Source: an uncultured Bacteroidales bacterium
Lineage (GTDB): Bacteria; Bacteroidota; Bacteroidia; Bacteroidales; UBA932
NCBI GenBank assembly: GCA_934725575.1
Contig: CAKVCK010000015.1
Span: 31,238-95,237, forward strand
Direction of reading: 5' to 3'
DNA: 64,000 bases
Of this stretch, positions 15,220 through 25,000 are shown one piece after another. Each line of letters opens with the position of its first letter. Position 1 is the stretch's first letter. A model generated the notes under the pieces. That model worked only from the letters and a program-made list of their open reading frames with translations, did no database searches and was not told the DNA's origin. The translations under genes were made by a program, and so were the position numbers.

Positions 15220-16572
15220 CTAAATCCCGTATTTCTTGAGTTTGCTGTAGAGGGTCGGGCGGCTGACGTTCAAAGCCTTGGCCACCAGCGACATATTCCC
15301 GGAATATTTTTCCACGGCGGCGCGGATCGCCTTTTCCTCGACTTCCTCCAGTGTCGCAACTGATGGCTCGCTTCCCTCGACAAGAGCCTCTGACGGCAGC
15401 TGTAACTCGTTTTCTGTCAGGTCGCTGCCCTCGGCGAGAATCACCGCCTTCTCGATGCAGTTCTGAAGCTCACGAATATTCCCGCTCCAGTGGCAGTCCT
15501 TTAGCGCGTCCTTTGCCTCAGGAGCGATGCCATCCACCTCACGGTGGTACTTCTCGTCGAACTTTTTTATGAACATCTCGGCGAGCGGAACGATGTCTTC
15601 CGGGCGCTCCCTCAGGGCCGGCAGATGGATGCTCATCGTGTTGATCCTATAGAAGAGATCCTCACGGAAAGTGCCTTCCTGCACCTTCTGGCGCAGATCC
15701 ATATTCGTGGCGCAGACAAGGCGGATGTTCACATTGCGCGGCTTTGTGTCCCCGACACGGGTGATAGTCCTGTTCTGGAGAACCCTCAGAAGCTTCGCCT
15801 GAAGGTGCAAAGGAATATTCCCGATCTCGTCCAGGAAAAGGGTTCCGCCCTCGGCCAACTCGATCTTTCCGGCCTTGTCGGCGTAAGCATCCGTGAACGC
15901 ACCCTTGACGTGGCCGAAGAGCTCGCTCTCGAAAAGGGTCTCAGGAATCGCTCCGGCATCCACGCTGACCATCGGGCCGTTCCGGCGTTCTGAATGATTG
16001 TGTATCTCTCTGGCCAGAAGATCCTTACCAGTTCCGTTCTCTCCGGTGATCAGCACCGTGGCGTCAGTCGGGCCGATCTTCTCGATTGTCTTCTTGATTT
16101 CGGCCATAGCCTGTGACGTGCCCCAGTACATCCCGGTCGGTCCGGTGGCATATTCATTAGACTGTTGGCTGTCTTTCCGGTTCTCCGTCACCGCCCTTTC
16201 AAGCGTGGCGAGAAGCTTCTCGTTCTCCCACGGCTTCACGATGAAGTCGAACGCCCCTCTTTTCATTCCCTCCACGGCCAGGGAAATGTCCGCGTAGGCC
16301 GTGAACAGCACGACTTTCTGGTTCGGATTGTTGTTGCGTAACTCGCTGAGCCAGAACAGCCCCTCGTTCCCGGTGTTGATGTCCGTGTTGAAATTCATAT
16401 CCAGCAGGATCACGTCCGGCTGGAAGGTGTTGACTGTACTGATCAGCTGTGTCGGCGACGGCAGGATCTCCACCGCCTCGAACCGCATAGGCAATAGAAT
16501 CTTCAATGCGGACCGGATTCCCGCATTGTCATCAACCACAAGAACTTTCCCGACTTTCTTCATCTTGGTCAC
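15220..16572 (-). CDS. NtrC-family sigma-54-dependent response regulator
   Basis: A 450-aa protein with three domains. The receiver (KVLVVDDNAGIRSALKILL) has its phospho-acceptor Asp in VILLDMNFN. The AAA+ domain has Walker A GENGTGKD, the sigma-54 contact loop GHVKGAFTDA and Walker B GGTLFLDEIGN. The C terminus is a Fis-type helix-turn-helix (LVAKALNVSRPTLYSKLKKYG). The kinase gene follows after 4 bp. The predicted target is the twin palindrome and -24/-12 promoter before tolC, the only such promoter I found in the window. A start at 16563 (MKKVGKVLVVDD) is nearly as likely as 16572. Confidence 0.94.
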   Translation of the reverse strand: MTKMKKVGKVLVVDDNAGIRSALKILLPMRFEAVEILPSPTQLISTVNTFQPDVILLDMNFNTDINTGNEGLFWLSELRNNNPNQKVVLFTAYADISLAVEGMKRGAFDFIVKPWENEKLLATLERAVTENRKDSQQSNEYATGPTGMYWGTSQAMAEIKKTIEKIGPTDATVLITGENGTGKDLLAREIHNHSERRNGPMVSVDAGAIPETLFESELFGHVKGAFTDAYADKAGKIELAEGGTLFLDEIGNIPLHLQAKLLRVLQNRTITRVGDTKPRNVNIRLVCATNMDLRQKVQEGTFREDLFYRINTMSIHLPALRERPEDIVPLAEMFIKKFDEKYHREVDGIAPEAKDALKDCHWSGNIRELQNCIEKAVILAEGSDLTENELQLPSEALVEGSEPSVATLEEVEEKAIRAAVEKYSGNMSLVAKALNVSRPTLYSKLKKYGI

Positions 16573-16773
16573 GTTTTTTTTCTGTCAGCGACACTGCGTT
16601 CTCAGACACTTTAGTCACTACGCCTCCTCAGGCTTATTATGTTTTGTTTGCAAATATAACCTTCCAGGCTTTACAAAGATAAGCCTTACAAATCAGAAAT
16701 CCAATCTGTTCCTTATATCTTTGCTTCCTCTCTCTCAATCTTGTGGTATGTAATTGACTTACTATGAGCATAA

Positions 16774-16817
16774 TAGCGTTTTCTCTTTAGTCTGTATTAG
16801 CTAAAGAGAAAACGCTA
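16774..16817 (-). terminator. long hairpin after the PH/SHOCT gene
   Basis: TAGCGTTTTCTCTTTAG (16774-16790) pairs perfectly over 17 bp with 16801-16817 around a 10-nt loop. It lies downstream of the gene ending at 16890 and upstream of the response regulator. There is no strong T run, so a factor-assisted or bidirectional terminator is likely. Nothing else is evident in the 16573-16889 spacer. Confidence 0.6.
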
Positions 16818-16889
16818 ATAATTTGAACAACAGTATATTGCCCACCATCCGTTGAACCTTAACTGTAGGCAGACAACTCATTGAGTTGT

Positions 16890-17741
16890 TTATTTCAATA
16901 AGCCGAAAAGTGTCAGTGCCGTTCCTGCAACGAAAATCAGAATGATAAGATCGATGCAAGAGATTAGGAGTCCTGTGATCGCAAGTCCTTTAGGTTTTCT
17001 GAAGATCCCTATGAACGACAGAATGAAACCGATGAACCAGACTAAGAAATTAACTCCTGGTAACCAGCTGAATATTAAGCTGATTAAAGATAGTACAAAT
17101 CCTGCGGTTCCCACACCGTTGGATTGCCGTTGCTCCACTGATACGTTCACTGAAGCCATAGACGGTCTTCCATTGAATAAACTCTGACTCATAATCTGCA
17201 TTTTTTCAAATTCATATTCGGTTTGGCTGATAATTCCTTCATCTGACAGTTCTTTCATCTGTCTGATCTTATCCTGCAAGAAAGACTTGCGGGCATTTTG
17301 GTAAACGTTGTACACCATTTCGGGATTCTTGACATATCCCATATTTATATTCGGTATGTTTGATTGTGGCGTTATATGGATTGTGCCGCATCCGAAAAGG
17401 CTCTCTATGCCTTTGTGTACGATGTCGATTAATTCAACTTGGCTGTATTCAACCTTCAGGACATTCACTTTAAACAAACCATATTGTATGTACAGATTCT
17501 TGTTGGTTATGATTATCGCCTCATTATGTATGTAGATAACTGTTCTTATTATAACGACTGCCATTATGATGGCGGCATAGAACAGCAGATCATCAATTGT
17601 TTCCGGCAACGATCCTAAATTGAGCAGAACGCAGCATACACAAAATGTAAGGCAGGATGGAAGCAGAGAACTCCAATGATGTTGAACGAACAAAACAATC
17701 TGTTCATTCTCGGACAAAACCAGTTGATTTCTTTTAGTCAT
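16890..17741 (-). CDS. membrane protein with bacterial PH domain and SHOCT motif
   Basis: A 283-aa protein. Two helices (SCLTFCVCCVLLNLG and LLFYAAIIMAVVIIRTVIYI) precede a bPH2-like domain (AIIITNKNLYIQYGLFKVN to GCGTIHITPQS). A SHOCT-type short helix pair follows (IRQMKELSDEGIISQTEYE, then EFEKMQIM). The C terminus has two to three more helices of the DUF4190 sort (GTAGFVLSLISLIFSWLPG, FIGIFRKPKGLAITGLLIS). Such proteins are common and uncharacterised membrane components. It stands alone, with long spacers on both sides. Confidence 0.75.
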   Translation of the reverse strand: MTKRNQLVLSENEQIVLFVQHHWSSLLPSCLTFCVCCVLLNLGSLPETIDDLLFYAAIIMAVVIIRTVIYIHNEAIIITNKNLYIQYGLFKVNVLKVEYSQVELIDIVHKGIESLFGCGTIHITPQSNIPNINMGYVKNPEMVYNVYQNARKSFLQDKIRQMKELSDEGIISQTEYEFEKMQIMSQSLFNGRPSMASVNVSVEQRQSNGVGTAGFVLSLISLIFSWLPGVNFLVWFIGFILSFIGIFRKPKGLAITGLLISCIDLIILIFVAGTALTLFGLLK

Positions 17742-18164
17742 AAAATTACACGTGTGCCCTGTGCCCCTTCAGGTCATTCTAAATAAAGAAAGTGTGGAGC
17801 CGATCGGTCTATCTGGCAAGAGGTTCTGACAAAACCTGGAAACAAATAAACAGAAACAATCCCCACACCTGTATAGTCGGGTACTTGGTACACGCAAACT
17901 GATACAGATGAAAAGGTGCTGTCGTTTACCCTTGTTTCCTTTGAAACTGTCAGATTTCTTGCCAAGGATAGTGCGAAAACACTTTCATCAATATGTCTGT
18001 CCGGAGCACGATGCCCGGAGTAATGCAAAGATAAGAATATTTCCGGACAAACATCATTTGACGGGATTGCTTCTGTCGTGATCATCTCCTTGTTTTTACA
18101 GATTCTTCACAAAAATAGTCTGGGTGTCGGCAGAATTCCGGTCGATTCAAAAACTTTTTTCGCA
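17742..18164. other. spacer with a possible minus-strand promoter
   Basis: About 420 bp without a convincing gene. A 103-codon minus-strand frame (18085-17774) has no recognisable features. On the minus strand 18034-18027 reads near TATCTTTG and could start transcription toward the PH/SHOCT gene. I see nothing else. Confidence 0.35.
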
Positions 18165-18201
18165 TTCGGCTACTATTTTGCCGAAGCGGTTGCTATCTTT
18201 G
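18165..18201 (+). promoter_or_regulatory. promoter with an inverted repeat, WYL gene 1
   Basis: TTCGGC (18165-18170) and GCCGAA (18180-18185) form an inverted repeat 8 bp before a perfect -7 box TATCTTTG (18194-18201). Transcription would start near 18208, just before the ATG at 18223. The repeat occupies the place where a repressor would block the promoter. The encoded WYL protein is the obvious candidate; this is inference. Confidence 0.5.
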
Positions 18202-18222
18202 TAATTGTAATCAAAATCAATT

Positions 18223-19128
18223 ATGTCAAAGACTTATTTCAAAAGTTATATTTGGTTGCTGGAGACGCTGCAGAGCCACGGTTCTCTCACCTTGAAAGAA
18301 CTTCAGAGTCTTTGGCTGCGCAGTTCCGTGAACGATGAGGGAAAAAAGTTGGCTCCGAGAACGTTCTCCAACCACATCCGAGCCATTTTCGATATCTTCG
18401 GCATTGAGATTGTATGTGACCGCAAAGATAATACGTACTACATTGATAATGAGGATGATGTCTGTGACCGTAACGTACGTGGCTGGATGTTGGATGCATT
18501 AAGTTTGGGTAACCTGCTGAATGAAAGCCTTGGGCTGAAGGATCGCATTGTTTTTGAGAATGCTCCTTCCGGTTACAACCATCTAGCGACTGTCATAGGC
18601 GCGATGCGGGACAATAATGTTCTGGACGTTGTATATCATAGTTACCAAAAAAAGGCTTCTGAAAATTTAGTCCTTGAACCATATTGCCTTCGTGAATATA
18701 AGAAACGATGGTATCTTTACGCGCGTAAGGACAATGACAGTACGCCGCATATGTTCGCTCTGGACAGAATACAGAGTCTGGTGGTCGGAAAGTCGAAGTT
18801 TTCCTTTCCAAAATCCTTTGGTGTTGATGAATATTTTTCGGGTGTTTATGGCCCTCGGGTATATTCTGATAAGAAATGTGCGACCGTCGTGTTGAAGGTC
18901 TCTGCCTTTCAGTCGAAATACTTTATGTCTTTGCCTCTTCACAAGTCTCAGGAAATCCTTGAGGAGACATCAGACTATACGATATTCAAGTATCATCTTG
19001 TTCCCGACTATGACTTCAGGCAGGACGTGCTGTCGTTCGGTGATCAGGTGGAGATACTTGAGCCTTCCGCCCTTCGTAAAGATATCGCGGACATTGTTTC
19101 TAAGTTAAACTTGAAATATATTTTATAA
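18223..19128 (+). CDS. WYL-domain transcriptional regulator
   Basis: A 301-aa protein. The N-terminal winged helix-turn-helix region (residues 1-70) has TLKELQSLWLRSS and ERTF-like LAPRTFSNHIRAIFDIFGIEI. A WYL domain follows: VVYHSYQKKASENLVLEPYCLREYK, with the name motif in KKRWYLYARKDND and then FALDRIQSL. The C-terminal WCX-like extension ends EILEPSALRKDIADIVSKL. WYL proteins sense nucleic acids or nucleotides and often guard defence or repair genes. The next gene starts 3 bp after this stop, so the two form one unit. It is a clear paralogue of the protein at 52418-53356. Confidence 0.88.
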   Translation: MSKTYFKSYIWLLETLQSHGSLTLKELQSLWLRSSVNDEGKKLAPRTFSNHIRAIFDIFGIEIVCDRKDNTYYIDNEDDVCDRNVRGWMLDALSLGNLLNESLGLKDRIVFENAPSGYNHLATVIGAMRDNNVLDVVYHSYQKKASENLVLEPYCLREYKKRWYLYARKDNDSTPHMFALDRIQSLVVGKSKFSFPKSFGVDEYFSGVYGPRVYSDKKCATVVLKVSAFQSKYFMSLPLHKSQEILEETSDYTIFKYHLVPDYDFRQDVLSFGDQVEILEPSALRKDIADIVSKLNLKYIL

Positions 19129-19131
19129 TAA

Positions 19132-19884
19132 ATGGCACAAATAGGTTACGGGTATGGTAGTGAGTACCTGTTGATGAGATTCCTTGGCCATCATAGGAAT
19201 CTGTTGGAAAAGGAGATCCGGAAACAGGTCGGATTGTGTGATGGTGAATTCAATTGGCTGGATTTCGGGTTTGCGGACCCTGCGAAAGTTATCTCAGGAG
19301 ACAAAGAGATTGTGGGCTTGAAGTTTCTTAAAGAGAGATTCCATTCTACATATCCTGATGTAGAAAGTGAGTATAAGAAATACAATATCAAAAATCAAAG
19401 GCCCTGGCAGAGTTGGGATGCTGTGTTCATATATGATGATATTCTTTATCTGGTTGAAGCCAAGGCGCATATAAGAGAGTTTGAATCCAAGGGGTATGAA
19501 AAAGGGAAAAATAAAGACAACAATGTCAGGCGCTATTTTGAAGATCAGTTGGGACAGTTCAATATAAAAGTTTCTGATTCTTGGTTTGGTAAATATTACC
19601 AATTCAGCAACCGTTTGGCGACGGCCGCATTGCTGAATAACTGTGGAATAATGGCTAAAATCCTTTATATCTGTTTTGAACACGGCTATAGGAAACGAAT
19701 TGTGGTGAAAGATGGAATCAAAGACAAACCCTCAATTATCGAGGTCTGCAATGCTGGTGTTCAAAAAGATGATTTTGAAAACACCATAACGGATGAGATG
19801 AGAGAATTGAGTATTAAGGATGAAAGTTTGATCTCGAATCTTTTTGCAGGAAGAGTTTACATAAACTCCGAACCGGATTTGTAA
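19132..19884 (+). CDS. PD-(D/E)XK nuclease-like protein paired with a WYL regulator
   Basis: A 250-aa protein without signal or membrane segments. Residues 95-113 read WDAVFIYDDILYLVEAKAH. An Asp at 96 on one strand and E109-x-K111 on the next is the core of the PD-(D/E)XK nuclease fold, and an acidic helix lies upstream (near residue 70-80). The rest matches no family I can name. It is translationally linked to the WYL regulator. Base composition is clearly more AT-rich than the housekeeping genes, which points to transfer. A WYL-controlled nuclease would fit a phage-defence or DNA-damage role. Function is unproven. Confidence 0.6.
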   Translation: MAQIGYGYGSEYLLMRFLGHHRNLLEKEIRKQVGLCDGEFNWLDFGFADPAKVISGDKEIVGLKFLKERFHSTYPDVESEYKKYNIKNQRPWQSWDAVFIYDDILYLVEAKAHIREFESKGYEKGKNKDNNVRRYFEDQLGQFNIKVSDSWFGKYYQFSNRLATAALLNNCGIMAKILYICFEHGYRKRIVVKDGIKDKPSIIEVCNAGVQKDDFENTITDEMRELSIKDESLISNLFAGRVYINSEPDL

Positions 19885-19991
19885 GTGGACAATTGCTTTT
19901 CCGTGTTTGATAATGTGTTCATAATGAGATAGATGAGCACTTGCCTTTAGTAGATCCTTGCGATAGGTTGTGTGTTTATACGTTGGAGTAC

Positions 19992-20042
19992 AATAAGTTA
20001 TCCTCCACTCATTCTGTTTCAATGAGTGGAGGATAACTTATT
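19992..20042. terminator. perfect 22-bp palindrome between convergent genes
   Basis: A 22-bp arm (AATAAGTTATCCTCCACTCATT) is repeated exactly in inverse after the loop CTGTTTC. It lies between the nuclease-like gene and the convergent PD40 gene, so a bidirectional terminator is the natural reading. No T run follows directly. The remaining part of the 19885-20090 spacer shows nothing further. Confidence 0.6.
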
Positions 20043-20090
20043 TACAATCTGAGAGATAGGCTTATATCTTCGGTGAAATTCAACTCTCGT

Positions 20091-21938
20091 TTATTCCGAG
20101 GCGGACTCGGTGACGGAGATGTTCTCCACTCCGGCGGCCTTCAAGGCGGCAACAATGGCGTCAACCTGTGACTTGTCCTCGAACGGGCCGGTGGTGAAGA
20201 CAACGGATCCGGCCTCGACGCTCTTGATCAGATCCTTGTCGGAATGCTCGTGGATCGCGGCGATGGCTTGCTCGGACAGAGACTGGCCGTCCTCCGGATA
20301 AATCCTAACCATCATCAAGGTCTTGACTTTCGACTCAAGCTCCCTGGCCTTGGAGACTCCAATGACCTGTCCGTTGAGGAAAGCGTCGATCTGAGCGTCA
20401 CGGAAACCTCTCTTCTTCACCTTATTAAGGTTCGAGAGAGCGTCTTTGTAGGATTTGAAAAGTCCGGCTGAATAGGCGTGTTTTCCGGAGGTCGTGGTTC
20501 TCTCAAAGACTGGGCTCAGACCGTTGAGGTCAGCTACGGAGGCCTTTCTGGAAAGAGTGAATATCCTGATCTGGTAAACAAGTCCGTCCGGCAGCGTATT
20601 GCTTTCGGCGAACCTTCCCTCCGGAAGAATCATAAACGAATAGTCGAAAGTCGGCTTCGGCTTGCGGATGTCCAGGCGGATGTCCGGACCATAGCTGTTC
20701 TTCGAGAAAGTGTAGCCGGAGGACGCACCGACAATCTCCTTGTCCGCCTCGGCCTGAAGCTTTCTGGTGTCGATCACGATTCCGTTCGCAAGAAAGTCCA
20801 TCTCGATGTTCTGGAGTTCCTTGACAGCCGCGTTCAGGGTGCTGTTAAGCGTCGGGAGCATCATTTCCTTGTCCGTTATTTCGGCCGTGATTCTGGCCTT
20901 TTCCTCGTCCGAGGCGGTGGCCAGTCCCGAGCGCAGTTTGTCCAGATTCTTTCCGAACCTCGCCACGGAATCACGCAAGGATCTGACCTCTCGCATCTTG
21001 TCCATATATTTCCTCGTGCTCTCGTCCGTTTCTCCGGAGACTGCGGAGCCGTTGTCGATTCCGGGATGATTTCCGGCCGGGTTCAACGCCGCCAGCTCTC
21101 TGAGCTCGTCCACTTCCGTGACCGCCTTGCGGACAGGCATCCCGTCATATTCAAGGACATAGATTGTGACGCTGTCGCGGCCGCACTCCCGGTTCGAGGC
21201 GAAGATTGAATATTTCCCGTCCTCCGTGTTGACGAAGAGGAAGTCGTCGTAAGGCGAAGAGTACGGAAATCCCATATTCACAGGAACATCCCAGTCGCCG
21301 GTCTCCTTGTTCCACTGCGAGACGTAGAGGTCGTAGCCGCCCATTCCGTACAGTCCTTTGGAGGCGAAGTAAAGTGATTGGCCGTCAGGGGACAGCATCG
21401 GGTAGATCTCGTCCGAGGAGCTGGTCATCTGCTCGTTTATGAGGGTCGGGACGGACCACAGCGAGTCTGTCAGGTGCGTGCTGTAGATATTCCTGATGCC
21501 TTCCTCATCCTTGGCGGAATAGTAAATGTCCCTGGTTCCGTCAGGGACATAGACGGCTCTTGAGAGATTGTCTCCTCCGAGCGAGTCGAGCTGGTTCGGG
21601 CTCTTTCTCCAGCTGAAATCCTTTAGAGAGTAGAACAGAAGAAAGTCCTGAAGCGGGAACGTCTGCTTGGCCACAACTACAGGCTGGCTGCAGAATCCCA
21701 TCATATTCAGCCCATTGCGGGCGAGCAGCAGTTGCTCTTCCGCCTTTGCGGAGGAAGTCGAGTCCAGCGCGTCGACGGCGGCCTCGCAGTATTTGACGGC
21801 CTCCTGGAAGTTGTAAGCCATTCTGGATGAGTCCGCTTTCATCAGAAGGCGGGTAGGGGAGACCTGCGCCGGAGCGTCGGTCCCGAAAGCAATCTGCGCG
21901 AGCAGAGTGAATATGCCGATGAATATTTTGTTTCTCAT
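20091..21938 (-). CDS. PD40 beta-propeller protein with a C-terminal SPOR-like part
   Basis: 615 aa from MRNKIFIGIFTLLAQIAFG, a signal peptide. The ATG at 21968 would place it internally. An N-terminal TPR-like segment (MAYNFQEAVKYCEAAVDALD) precedes PD40/WD40-like repeats (DEIYPMLSPDGQSLYFASKGLYGMGG, and SPYDDFLFVNTEDGKYSIFASN). A helical linker follows, then a region resembling SPOR repeats (VYQIRIFTLSRKASV, HAYSAGLFKSYKDALSNLNKV). TPR-PD40 proteins of this phylum often end in an OmpA domain; here a SPOR-like peptidoglycan-contact region seems to take its place. Periplasmic. Monocistronic, convergent with the nuclease-like gene. Confidence 0.75.
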   Translation of the reverse strand: MRNKIFIGIFTLLAQIAFGTDAPAQVSPTRLLMKADSSRMAYNFQEAVKYCEAAVDALDSTSSAKAEEQLLLARNGLNMMGFCSQPVVVAKQTFPLQDFLLFYSLKDFSWRKSPNQLDSLGGDNLSRAVYVPDGTRDIYYSAKDEEGIRNIYSTHLTDSLWSVPTLINEQMTSSSDEIYPMLSPDGQSLYFASKGLYGMGGYDLYVSQWNKETGDWDVPVNMGFPYSSPYDDFLFVNTEDGKYSIFASNRECGRDSVTIYVLEYDGMPVRKAVTEVDELRELAALNPAGNHPGIDNGSAVSGETDESTRKYMDKMREVRSLRDSVARFGKNLDKLRSGLATASDEEKARITAEITDKEMMLPTLNSTLNAAVKELQNIEMDFLANGIVIDTRKLQAEADKEIVGASSGYTFSKNSYGPDIRLDIRKPKPTFDYSFMILPEGRFAESNTLPDGLVYQIRIFTLSRKASVADLNGLSPVFERTTTSGKHAYSAGLFKSYKDALSNLNKVKKRGFRDAQIDAFLNGQVIGVSKARELESKVKTLMMVRIYPEDGQSLSEQAIAAIHEHSDKDLIKSVEAGSVVFTTGPFEDKSQVDAIVAALKAAGVENISVTESASE

Positions 21939-22073
21939 TTCGAAAAATCTCGGTGAATGCGTCTGCAAAAATAAGAAATACTTGGCAGATAATTTCTTTC
22001 TAAGAAAAAAATGCTAAATTTGTACCCCTATTTTTATGCGCAAAAATTAAAACAATAAAATAAAGTTAAAATT

Positions 22074-25000
22074 ATGCAAAGTAAAGGTTGGATAAGGCTT
22101 GTCGCCATTCTGCTTGCGATCGCTTCCATTTGGCAGCTTTCGTTCACAGCGGTGACATCCATCCAGGAAAAGAAAGCGGAGAAGTTCGCCGAGAAGGCTG
22201 CCGTCGCCGCCCAGAACTCAGCGGCTTTCGCGCAGGTTCCTGAAAATGACCAGGCTTACTATCTGGATTCAATCAGAAAGGAACAGAACAGGGTATTCAT
22301 TGATTCAATCTCTTCAAAGAAGGTTTTCCTTTGGAACACCTACAAGGATTGCAAGGCTAAGGAGATCAATCTCGGCCTTGACCTTAAGGGAGGTATGAAC
22401 GTTATGCTGCAGGTGCAGCTTCAGGATCTTGTGAAGGCCATTTCCGGCGACAACACCGATCCTGCGTTCCAGAAGGCTCTCGCCCTCGCCAAAGAGCGCA
22501 GCGTCAATTCAAGGGAAGACTACATAACCCTTTTCGCTGACGCTTGGAAAGAGGTCGGCAACGGACAGAGGCTCTCCCAGATCTTCGGAACCTACGAGAT
22601 GAAGGACAAGATCAAGCCGGAGTCTTCCGACGCCGATGTCATCAGCGTGATCCGCGAAGAGGCCGAGAGCGCGGTGGCCAACTCATTCAACGTGTTGAGA
22701 AACCGTATCGACCGTTTCGGTGTGACCCAGCCTTCCATCCAGAAGCTTGGCAACAGCGGACGTATCCTCGTCGAGCTCCCTGGCGTGAAGGAGCCTGAGC
22801 GTGTGAGAAAACTCCTCCAGGGAACCGCTTCCCTCGAATTCTGGGAGACTTTCACCAGTCAGGAACTTTCCGGCTATCTTACCGAGGCTGACGCCAAACT
22901 GGCCGAGATCCTTGCCGGCGAGTCAGACACAACTGCTGTGGCAGAGCCGGCTGAGGCACAAAACGCTACGGAAGGCACGGATTCCCTGCTTACCGCCGAG
23001 ATCAAACAGAACCAGAGCAACGAGGCCGAGATTAATGCTTACAGAAAGGCCCATCCTCTTTTCTCCGTGCTGAACCCTTCCGGCGCCAACAACGCCTGCA
23101 TTGGATTCGCGTCCGCCATTGACACGGCCAAGATCAACAGATACTTCGCGATGCCTCAGATCGCCGAGATCTTCCCGGCTGAGTTCAAGCCTATGTGGTC
23201 AGTCAAGCCGTCTGAGTACGTTCAGGCTGAAAATGTCTTCGAGCTTGTGGCCATCAAGGCTACCTCAAGGGACGGAAAGGCCAAGCTTGACGGTGGTGTC
23301 ATCACCGACGCCCGTGTCGTTTATGACCACGGTTCAAACGGTGAGCCTTCAGTCTCAATGAGTATGAACGCCGAGGGTGCCAATGTCTGGGCACGTATGA
23401 CCAGCGACAATGTCGGAAGGCAGATCGCCATCGTCCTCGACGGTATGGTATATTCCTATCCTAACGTGCAGAACGCCATCACGGGAGGCAGCTCCTCAAT
23501 CACCGGTCACTTCACTCCGGATGAGGCCACCGACCTTGTGAACGTCCTCAAGTCAGGTAAGCTTCCTGCGCCTGCCACCATCATCCAGGAGCAGGTTGTG
23601 GGTCCTTCCCTCGGTGCCAAGTCCATCAACGCGGGTATGATCTCATTCCTCATCGCGTTCATCCTGGTGCTTGTCTATATGATCTTCTTCTATCAGGGCG
23701 CGGGTCTCGCCGCTGACATAGCCCTCCTTTGCAACGTGCTTCTCCTCTTCGGAGTCCTCGTTTCATTCGGAGCCGTCCTGACACTCCCTGGTATCGCCGG
23801 TCTCGTCCTGACAATGGGTATGGCCGTTGACGCAAACGTGATCATCTACGAGCGTATCAAGGAAGAGCTCGCCGCCGGCAAGGGACTTGGAAAGGCTGTG
23901 GCTGACGGTTACAGCAACGCCTACTCCGCCATCATCGATGGTCAGGTGACCACCCTCCTTACCGGTATCGTTCTCTTCGTGTTCGGTTCGGGTCCTGTGC
24001 AGGGCTTCGCCACCACTTTGATCATCGGTATCATCACTTCTGTCCTCACCTCAATCTTCATCACAAGGCTTATCTTTGATGACCGCATCGAGAAGGGCAA
24101 GAATGTCACATTCGAGAACAACCTCACCAAGAACTTCCTCAAGAACACTCATTTCGACTTCATCGCCGCCCGCAAATGGTCTTACATCATCTCCGGTGCG
24201 TTGATCGTCATCTCCATCGTGTCCATCTTCACCAAGGGCTTTACCTATGGTGTTGACTTCACCGGTGGCCGTACCTATGTCGTTCGTTTCGACCAGCCTG
24301 TCACAGCCGAGCAGGTTCGTGACGCCGCCGCCGCTGAGTTTGACGGTGCCGTCGAGGTAAAGCAGTTCGGTGGTGAGAGCCAGATGAAGATCACGACCCA
24401 GTACAAGAACGATCAGGAGTCAACTGATGTTGACGCTGAGGTTGAGTCTATGCTCTATGAGGCTTTGAAGCCGTTCTTCGCCGAGAAGGACATCACTCTT
24501 GACGAGTTCCGCTCAACCCTTGACAACCCTAACGGTATCATATCTTCAGACAAGGTGGGTCCTACGATCGCCAACGATATGAAGAGGGACGCGATCATCG
24601 CCGTCATCCTCTCCCTGCTCGTGATCTTCGCCTACATCGCCTTCCGTTTCAAGGGCTGGACCTGGGGTCTTGGTGGTGTCGTTTCGCTTGCCCACACGGC
24701 CATCATCGTGATCGGATTCTTCTCTCTGTTCTCCGGAATCCTTCCGTTCAACCTTGACGTTGACCAGACGTTCATCGCGGCCATCCTGACCATCATCGGT
24801 TACGCCATCAACGACAACGTGGTTATCTTCGACCGAATCCGTGAGTACAGGACCCTGCATCCTAATGTTGATGTAAGAAGCAACACCAATCTGGCCATCA
24901 ACGCGACATTGACACGTACTGTCAACACCTCTGTCTCCACTCTCGTCACGATGCTCGCCATCGCTATCTTCGGAGGAGAGTCCATCAGAGGTCTTGCGGT

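Noticed and set aside
17774..18085. 103-codon minus-strand frame in the spacer before WYL gene 1
   Set aside because: Composition unlike neighbouring proteins, no domain or signal, and a possible promoter lies inside it.
20478..21209. 243-codon plus-strand frame
   Set aside because: Antisense to the PD40 protein gene, which has a signal peptide and clear repeats.
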